This document shows positions 51,545 through 60,900 of a stretch of DNA of 64,000 nucleotides, in pieces. The notes under the pieces were generated by a model. That model made no database searches. It saw only the letters and a program-made list of their open reading frames with translations, and was not told where the DNA came from. The stretch covers positions 26,448,001 to 26,512,000 of the forward strand of contig OX621254.1 in the NCBI GenBank assembly GCA_951640165.1. Direction: 5' to 3'. Every line of letters starts with the position of its first letter. Positions within the stretch are counted from its first letter, which is position 1. The position numbers and the translations under genes were made by a program. The DNA comes from Pseudoips prasinana. Its lineage: Eukaryota; Arthropoda; Insecta; Lepidoptera; Nolidae.

Positions 51545-51785
51545 TTCATTGTGGGCATATTAGAAAAGAAAGAAAGAAGAAGAAAAGAAAAGACAATTTA
51601 TTGCTAACATTGAAAGACACACTTTACACACAAATACATATACGTCTTGTCAATATTAAAAAAAATAGTTAATATTCAAGTGGGTGCATGTGTCTGTCAA
51701 TTTCAGCAAGTAGGTATCCAGTTCAGCATTAGCCAACCCAGGGGCGTGGCACTGATTTTCTGGACTGGACTGGACCCTCTTATGT
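51545..51785 (-). mobile_element. LINE 3' end with (CTT)n-type tail
   Basis: A GAAAGAAGAAG run followed by ACAATTTATTGC, as at the 3' end of the 9-kb LINE, then UTR-like sequence. Confidence 0.5.
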
Positions 51786-52515
51786 CTAAAAAATAAAATA
51801 GAATAATTGTATTATATCATTATATATTGATAAATATGATACATACACAAATATATACTTATAAAGTATATGAATAATAAAGGGAATAATACGAAAACTA
51901 ATAATATTGAAATATCTACGACTGTATTGTGTATACTTTGTTTGTAAAATAAAATAATAATATCTGAAGCACTAAATCACATACATATATATTTTGATTG
52001 AAACAATAGGTTGCATTGGCAGCATTGAGGTATGGCGTGTACGATAAGATTCTAGAACCCAAGAAAATGTATAGAAATATTATTGTTTCTTAGGAACGGC
52101 CTTATTATACATCATGTAATGTAATTAACTCACACCCTCAAACACCCCAATTAGAATTTTATATTGTAATCATAATACATGCACTGAATTTTTAATTTAA
52201 CATGTATATGCATTGTTATTTACTTAATTAGTTTCTTGGAATAAAGTTCATTTTTCTTTATTTTGTATTGAATGATGGAATTTGTAAGAATACGAATAAA
52301 ACTGCGATTTTAAAAGTCTTATTACTTTGACTTACGGTCCATTTCAATTTGTTTCGACTGTACAGGGTTAATATAACAATAATTTTCGTAGTTTTAATTA
52401 TTTTGGATCAAAAAATTACCTTTATTAAAAATGATATAAATTGATTCAGTAAACGATCCTGAACAAACTATTTTCAGGTTGTGCGTTAATTAAATTAGGT
52501 ACATGATGTATATTT
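51786..52515 (+). other. Region upstream of the recognised GH1 exons
   Basis: AT-rich DNA with no clear repeat or ORF. It could hold the missing signal-peptide exon or the promoter. No TATA or initiator arrangement could be assigned with confidence. Confidence 0.3.
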
Positions 52516-52532
52516 ATGGTAACTTTTGACAG

Positions 52533-52645
52533 AATCCTGATCAGTGGAGCATGGTGCGTGGACATCAAGAGGGTGTTCCCACCAGGATTCAAGTTCGGTG
52601 CTGCTACTGCCTCTTACCAAGTAGAAGGGGCTTGGAATGTCAGCG
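52533..52645 (+). CDS. GH1 gene, first recognised exon
   Basis: The exon follows the acceptor TTTTGACAG and ends at the donor GTAAG (52646). It encodes the possible end of a signal peptide, then [14 protein letters not shown] and the [14 protein letters not shown] block. An in-frame ATG at 52516 could extend it (MVTFDR...), but that start gives no hydrophobic signal sequence, so an upstream signal-peptide exon is more likely. Phase 1 at the 3' end matches the next exon. A Helitron-like element starts 20 bp after the exon. Confidence 0.85.
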
Positions 52646-54878
52646 GTAAGAAACTTATTTATTAACTAGCTGTGCCCGCGACTTCGTCCGCGTGTTAATT
52701 AGTTTATTTCGTTTTTTTTTGTAAAATAAAAGACATTTTCTAAAATAAAAGTAGCCTAAGTTACTCCTTATTACATCAGCTACCTGCCAATAAAAATCCC
52801 GTCAAAATCGGTCCAGCCATTTCAGAGATTAGCCGGAACAAACAGACAGACAGACAGACAAAAATTTTAAAAAATGTTATTTTGGTGTATGTACCGTATA
52901 TATATTCATATTAATGTAGTAAAAACCGATTATTTCAATATTACAAACAGACACTCCAATTTCATTTATTTGTATCGATGTATAGATAAAAGACCAATAA
53001 AAAAAACAATTAGGTATACTGTTAACTAGCCGTAGGTGAAGCCATGATAATAGTTCGGCTTTCCAAAATTTATTGCTCTCCTCGGTAACAGTATTATTTT
53101 CAGAAGGCTGATTTCAGAGTCGCGCGCGCGAGCGGCGCCGTCCAAACGCGCGCGCTTTCAATTACACTAGATAGTAGTTGCGTTTCAGTCACGCAGTTCA
53201 AATGTGCCGCCGCGGCGCCGGTGACGCGCGCGCCGTCGGCCAGCGCTGCCCGAGCTCCTCTACTTGCAGCTAGCGTTTCAGAGTGACGCGTCTCGCACGC
53301 GCCGTTGCGTACACTTATAATGGCTGTTGAGACGCGCTGGCCGCCGGCGCGTGCCGCGCGCGACACTCTGAAATCAGCCTAAAAGTACCTTATGTTCCGA
53401 TATGACATATGTCAATCAAATAAATAAAAAGGTAAATGCTTGCCTTTCAAGCTGCAAGTCGTGGGTTCGATTCCCACCCAGGACAGATATTTGTGTGCAT
53501 GAACATGTCTGGGTGTAATTATCTATATAAGTAAGTATGTATTTACAAAAAAAAATAAAAACCGGCCAAGTGTCAGTCGGAGTCGCCCATGAAGGGTTCC
53601 ATAGCAGCAAGTATTTCAATTGATTAAACGAAAGGTAAATTGCGGTTTACAATTTATGACGTATTAAAAAAAATACTTACTAGATCTCGTTCAAACCAAT
53701 TTTCGTTGTTAGTTTGCATGGTCATGTACATCATATATTTTTTTAGTTTTATCATTCTCTTATTTTAGAAGTTACAGGAGGGGGACACTCATATAACCAC
53801 TTTGGAAGTGCCTGTCGCGCAAACTATTCAGTTTAGAAAAAAATGATATTAGTAACCTCAATATCATTTTTGAAGACCTATTCATAGATACCCCACATGT
53901 ATAGGTACGATGAAATTTTTTTTTTAAATTTCAGTTCTATTCTATATTTAACCCCCAAATTATTGTTATTTTTCTATATTTGTGTAAAAATCTTAATGCG
54001 GTTCACAGAATACCAAGTTTCAACAGTACAGCTCTTATAGTTCCGGAAAAAAGTGGCTGTAACATACGGACGGACAGACAGACAGACAGACATGACGAAC
54101 CTATAAGAGTTCCGTTTTTTGCCATTTAGCTACGGAACCCTCAAAAGTAGTATATATAGCGTATCAGTTATATGGCCTCCATAGTACAAGCTCTGCTTAG
54201 TTTGGGATCACATGGCCGTGTGTGAATAGTGTCCCAGGATATATATTATAATCAGTTCTAGTAGTTTGAAAGTTCTACGTATGTCTCGTTCGTTTCTCAC
54301 AAGCTACATTAGAGAGAGATAGAATGACATTTAAATTAGCTTAGTGGTGTTAAATACAGAAGCTCCAGCATAGCCATTGACTTATATGAATAACTGGACA
54401 CGCTGTTTCGAATAAAAACTCTGTCCCAGTCCGGCTGTGCGCGAGGTGAGGGGCGCGGGCGCGGCGGCCATAATTACTTACTGAGTTGCAGCGCCCGCAC
54501 TGCAACTCAGTGAGCAAATTCTCAATATGGGATTGCGCGTCTAGTAGAATACATATAGGTCAATGAGCAAAGCTGTTTATTAACCTTATATTTTTCCACA
54601 GACAAAGGTGAAAGTATGTGGGATAGGCTGCTGCACAGTCACCCAGGAATAGTGTTAGATGGCAGCAATGGTGACGTCGCATGTGACTCCTACCACTTGT
54701 GGAGACGTGATATTGAAATGACTGTAGAACTAGGACTTCAAATATACAGGTACTATCGATTTTTGGAACGAAGTTCCTTATCGCGCGTTGTGAAAGGGGG
54801 CTAGACGGAAAAAAATCTTACGAAAAGTTGTCACGACACTTTTTTCAGCTGTGCGGCGTGCGCATGTTTCTCTGTTTG

Positions 54879-54962
<84 letters not shown>

Positions 54963-57900
54963 AGAAAGCAAGTCAGATATTTACATTTCTATTTCGCATT
55001 GAACAGTGTGGTGTTGCGACGATTATTTTTGTTGAGTGTATACAGGTTTTTTGTATATAATAAATAATAAGAAATAACTTCGTTCCATCCGGGTGTCCCT
55101 TGACACCTCTCATTTTTTTATTCGATAGATTTTTATTTATGTCAACTTTATGCACGTATAAGTACAGAGGCGGACTTAATGCCTAAGGCATTTTCTCCCA
55201 GTCAACCTTAAGGTGGTGCACAGATAATTAGATAGGTACATTAGGTACAGATTGATGAAAAAATAATGAAAATGAGACCCACATATATGCATATCTTTTA
55301 AATATTCATTAATGGCATTTTTTTCATTGAAAGTTGTTTTATTCTATTTATAAACATATTAAACTTTAATTAATTTTTAATCATTTTGGGTTATTTATAA
55401 CTAGCTGTGCTACTTGTTTTACCCGCGTTAAATTTTATAAATTATCACAGCTCCTCCCCCGTAAGTGATAGCGTGATAATATGTAGCTTATATGTTGACC
55501 CGACCTCTTAGTTATATCCATACAGTACTTTTTGAGTTAAGCCTGGACATACATACAGACAAACAGACAAACATTTTAAAAACTATAGTTTTGGCTTTGG
55601 TATCGATTGTAGATCACGCCCCAAGTATCCTTTAAAAAAATATTCAATGTACAGTTACAACTTTCCTACGATTTTATTATATGTATAGATAAATTTTTAT
55701 TGACATTACCCAAGTACTTTTTGCATGGAGAAATCGGTAAATTCGACCTATCTTTGTGACGCAATGTGTAATTTAGTTGTATATCATCTCTTTTGGCAAA
55801 AATGGTATGCTTTCGTACAAATTTGAAAATTTCAATAACAAGTTGCTTAATTTCAAAGCGAAGACAATAGAACTCTTCCCGCGCATTATTTTCGGTTGGG
55901 TGGTATTTAAACGCAAATCAAATAAAATACTTTTTTTATGAAATAATAATCCAAATTTCCATCAAAATTACTGATTGCACAGCAGAATACTCAACTCTAA
56001 AGTATTAGAAAACACACTACAATTTATTTTCGTAACGTACGGCTGTTTAACTTAATGCAAAGCAATTTTATTAATGCACTGCTTATAATGACTAATGCAC
56101 ATTATACCTGGTAACTCTTTTTTTTTTGTAATATAGCTCCTATTTATATATTACTTACAGCAGTTTTTCTAAATGAAACAGCAATTTATTGGTCATAATC
56201 ATCTTATTATTTATTAAGTACAACATAATGAGATCAGCAAAAAATGATAAAATTGGCAGCATGCAAGCAGGAATGCAGCAAGCAAGCAGGCATGCAATGC
56301 AACATGGAAGCAGGCATGCAACATGCAGCAAGCATTGTTTCTGTCACGGCTCCGGCGCTCTGCGGGGTTTGGCTCTATTCCACTTTAACCCACTAAACAA
56401 ATCCATTCATGGATTTGTTTCCACTTTTTGTTCCACTATAATCCATCGCCTTCTGACAGGGTCACCGTTCTAACCTAACCTAACCTACTTTTCTATTAGC
56501 AAGTCGTTTCTGACAGGGTCACCGTTCTAACCTAACCTAACCTACTTTTCTATTAGCAAGTCGTTTCTGACAGGGTCACCGTTCTAACCTAACCTAACCT
56601 ACTTTTCTATTAGCAAGTCGTTTCTGACAGGGTCACCGTTCTAACCTAACCTAACCTACTTTTCTATTAGCAAGTCGTTTCTGACAGGGTCACCGTTCTA
56701 ACCTAACCTAACCTACTTTTCTATTAGCAAGTCGTTTCTGACAGGGTCACCGTTCTAACCTAACCTAACCTACTTTTCTATTAGCAAGTAGACTTTCGGT
56801 AAGATAAATTTCGTGATATTTAATAATAGACATTACAATTCTTAGGTTTTATCAAATTCGGACTTTTAAAAATCGGAACATAAAAATTCGGAATAAAATA
56901 TTTCGAAGTATTTGGGTGTTCCCACGCAAGAGTCCATTCTTTCAGTTCAATCGGGGGTAGAGTCGAAAAAGTCTCTGGTTTATGGTTTTCCGACCATTCC
57001 TTAACCATGTTTGTTGCGTATGACATAATTATGTAAGCCCATTTTCAGTTAATTTGCTGTGCTTTTAGAAATAATGCAATGAAAAAAGGTATTGTTACTA
57101 CAAAATTTGCCTTGCATGTCTTCTTCAAAATTAAGACAAATATGATGAGCAAGTTTTGTGGTGCCTATTAGTATACATGCTACTCGGATAGATATTTTGC
57201 TTTGACAATGAGTATCTTCTACATGCGCACTAGTTAATTTGCTGTGCAGTTAGTATTTTTGATAAACATTTAGAATTTTTGTACTTAAATAAATTTATTT
57301 GTATCGCATTATGAGGATAAAAGTAATGTCATGCTGATGTATATTTTATTTTTTTCTGCCGTACTAGTTTTGTTAAACATTCAGTTTATTTGTAGTAAAG
57401 TAATTTATTTGATTTAAAAAAGCATATAAATGATGATAATATATTGATATGTGATTATTTATTTGATGTGCCATTAATAATATTCCTTTTCGGTTCTGCT
57501 ATGTTTTTATATTTTTTTATACAATAAATACAAGAGAATTAATTTCAAGTCACAATTTCTGCCCCTGAACTCCCAACGCTATAATTCGTAATATATTATA
57601 TATCTATATATATATATTTTATAGTAATATCTAGGGACAATGTCACACAGATCATCCTAGCCCCAAACTAAGCAAAGCTTGTACTATGGGTACCAGGCGA
57701 CGATATACATACTTATATAGATAGATAAATACTTATATACATAGAAAACATCCATGGCTCAGAAGCAAATATTCGTGCTCATCACACAAATATTTGCACT
57801 TACCGGGATTCGAACCCAGGACCACCAGCTTCGTAGGCAGGAGCACTACCAACTAGGCTACGGTGACCGTCAACTATTATTATTATATTTTACTTTTTAT

Positions 57901-60900
57901 ATGAAAAATCTTATGCAATACCAGGTTTTCAATATCATGGCCTCGACTACTGCCGACCGGCTACCCCAACATCATCAGTGAGGATGGCAAGAGCTACTAC
58001 AACAACTTGATCGACGGACTTCTAGAGAAGGGCATTGAACCGCTGGTTACTCTATACCATTATGAACTGCCGCAAAGTTTACAAGATCTTGGTAATGTTG
58101 AATAAATATTATTTATCGTCTAAATATAATATATCGCTTATTGCGTTCATACATGCTTGATCACTATACACCCACTGACAGATAGTAACGAGCTATTTAT
58201 GCCAATAGCGGACTTAAATGACGAACTACTAAATGAATGGCAATGTAGATGGAATAGCTTAACCAAGGGTCGCCATCTGCACCAGTTCTTTCCCGATGTA
58301 CGCGAACGGTTAAATAGAACTTGGCTCATCATAGACCATTGTGTTGCACAATTTCTTACCGGACACGGCAATTTTAAAAGTAAATTGTTTAGTTTCAAAT
58401 AAGTATCTTCACCAATCTGTCTGTGCTCAACTTCCAGTAACGAATATGAACAAACTGCTCACCACATCCTTTGGGAGTGTGATCTCTGGCAAAATCAGCG
58501 TGATATTATGTTAAACAGCTTTTCATTTTGTAACTCCTCCTTTTTTCTTTTTCTGATTAAATTCGTTGCGGGATCCAAGATAGTTAAAGCGATTCCCCGG
58601 GACATGCCTGAGCTTCACCGCTCAGTGTCATTTCATTGTGTGCCACTGTTGATCCTGGCTTACAGGAGTTGCAGTGGTGGGTAAGAGGGACGGACTAGAC
58701 CCGACTAAAAAAAAAAGATAGTAACGGGTAACTCACGTAATTCATTTTATGTCACAACCATTTCGACTTCTAGGAGACATATTGCCGTGAATTGCCATTT
58801 TCTGTGTTAAATCTAAAACTCCATAGAACCCTCTAGTAGAGACTTTACTAGAGGGCTCTATGGAGTTTTAGATTTAACACAGAAAATCGCAATTCACGGC
58901 AATACGGCACTTTTCTCCACTTGTGTATGATGTCGAAGAAGGGGTAAGACGAGGATTATGACCTGACTGAGACAGACTTTATTTGACATTGACTTAATGA
59001 CTAAAACAACGAAATGAAAAATATGAAAATAGATACTACTGATGATGGCTCATAAGGCCGAAGAAGCCAGGGCCGTAAAACTGAATTATCAAAAAAAAAC
59101 TATTTTTTACATAATGTGTCAACGCCGACAGGGGAGATCCTGGTGATCTGTAATACAGGTTTGCCTGGTTCAGACACCAGTCTCCCGCAAACAAAATGTA
59201 TTCATTATGTACGGACGCCAGCACATCCAGCTCCCCCAATCTGTCAAATTTCTTTTGTTCTTAGATTTTCAACTTTAGGACATAAGAATAAGGCTCACTT
59301 TCAATTGGGCAAATTTGACAGATTGGGGTAGCTTGATGTGCATAACCATGTAATTATCATTACTTGTGAAGCAAAATATTTTTTTTATTTGTATTATGAT
59401 ATTGAAAAGATTTTGAATAATTTCAAGTTTACGTAAGATGTAAGCTTATAACAAAGAAATAAGTTCACCTGTTTTATGCTATTAGATAAAAAATTGGTGT
59501 AAAGGAAACATTTCTAGGTATTGTGTCAATTAAATAATTAATATTCGACTTAATTAAGATCAGACTGCTTTACGAATAAAATAAATGTGTATGTCATTAT
59601 CCGAAATCAATTATTTGTAAGTTATAAAAAATAATAATAATAATATTTATAATACTATTTAGGGACAATGTCACACAGATCATCCTAGCCCCAAACTAAG
59701 CAAAACTTGTACTATGGGTACCAGGCGACGATATGCATACTTATATAGATAGATAAATACTTACATACATAGAAAACATCCATGACTCAGAAACAAATAT
59801 TCGTGCTCATCACACAAATATTTACACTTATCGGGATTCGAACCCAGGGCCAGCAGCTTCGTAGGCAGGAGCACTACCAACTAGGCTACGGTGACCGTCA
59901 AAATGAAGTAACGAATATTACTTCAACATTATAATTGACACATTAACAGGAATGGGTGCAAGAAATGCAAAGAGTATTTAAACCTACAGTACGGGAATGT
60001 GGCAAATTATATTACTGTAAAAAATATAAGGGTAGGAAAACAAACAAAATAATTTACAGGTATTTTTTGTTTAAATAAATAAATAAAATAAAATAAAAAA
60101 GGTTTTTATTCACGTATACTTTAAAAAAGCGCTTGTAAATAGTCAGAACATGTTTGTAGTAATATAGTTGTATACATTATTATAACATAGATATTTAGGT
60201 ACACATTGTATGAAAACATTTATATCTTTTTTTATTATAGCAATTATATTTAGCTAGCTCGTATCAAGTTATTGTCAAGAGATTATGTTTAATTATCTAG
60301 TTTAGTTTAATATTTTTACCACAGTATTGTCAATGGTTCTATCTATATTAAGGTATTATTATTATGACTGACCTTGTGTTAATAACGACAGTCGCGCTTT
60401 AATGCTACCACCGGATCTAATGCGCCCCAACTGAGAAGACCCAGCGAAACAAACAGTGGGTTTGAGTTACTGTCCCTATATTTTTAATAGATTTCAAAAA
60501 GAGGAGGTGTCCCATTCCCACCCTCACTGAAAATATAACTCAATTTTCAAAAAACAACTCAATTTTAAACTGAAATAAAAGGTATTATTATGACGATTAC
60601 TCTCAATGCTAAATCATTACCGTTACCCATCATACCGGGTTCGAATCCCGGTAAGTGCAAATATTTGTGTGATGAGCACGAATATTTGTTTCTGAGTCAT
60701 GGATGTTTTCTATGTATTTAAGTATTTATCTATCTATATAAGTATGTATATTGTCACCTGGTACCCATAGTACAAGCTTTGCTTAGTTTGGGGCTAGGAT
60801 GATCTGTGTGACATTGTCCCTAGATATTATTATTATTATTACATTATTTTTCAGGTGGCTGGGCCAATCCACTAATAGCGGATTGGTTTGCAGACTACGC

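Noticed and set aside
52516..52532. GH1 start codon at 52516
   Set aside because: It is in frame but gives no signal peptide, and it overlaps a good 3' splice site (TTTTGACAG); kept as an alternative only.
53100..53366. Ala/Arg-rich minus-strand ORF
   Set aside because: It coincides with a GC-rich MITE whose inverted copy is at 61624; stop-free by base composition.
54828..55067. ORF with a long Leu-Ser repeat
   Set aside because: Translation of a (TC)n microsatellite inside a MITE.
56451..56789. CRISPR-like array
   Set aside because: The 57-bp units are contiguous and identical with no unique spacers, in an animal intron.
56451..56789. True interstitial telomere
   Set aside because: Only three CCTAA units per 57-bp repeat; not a continuous (TTAGG)n array.
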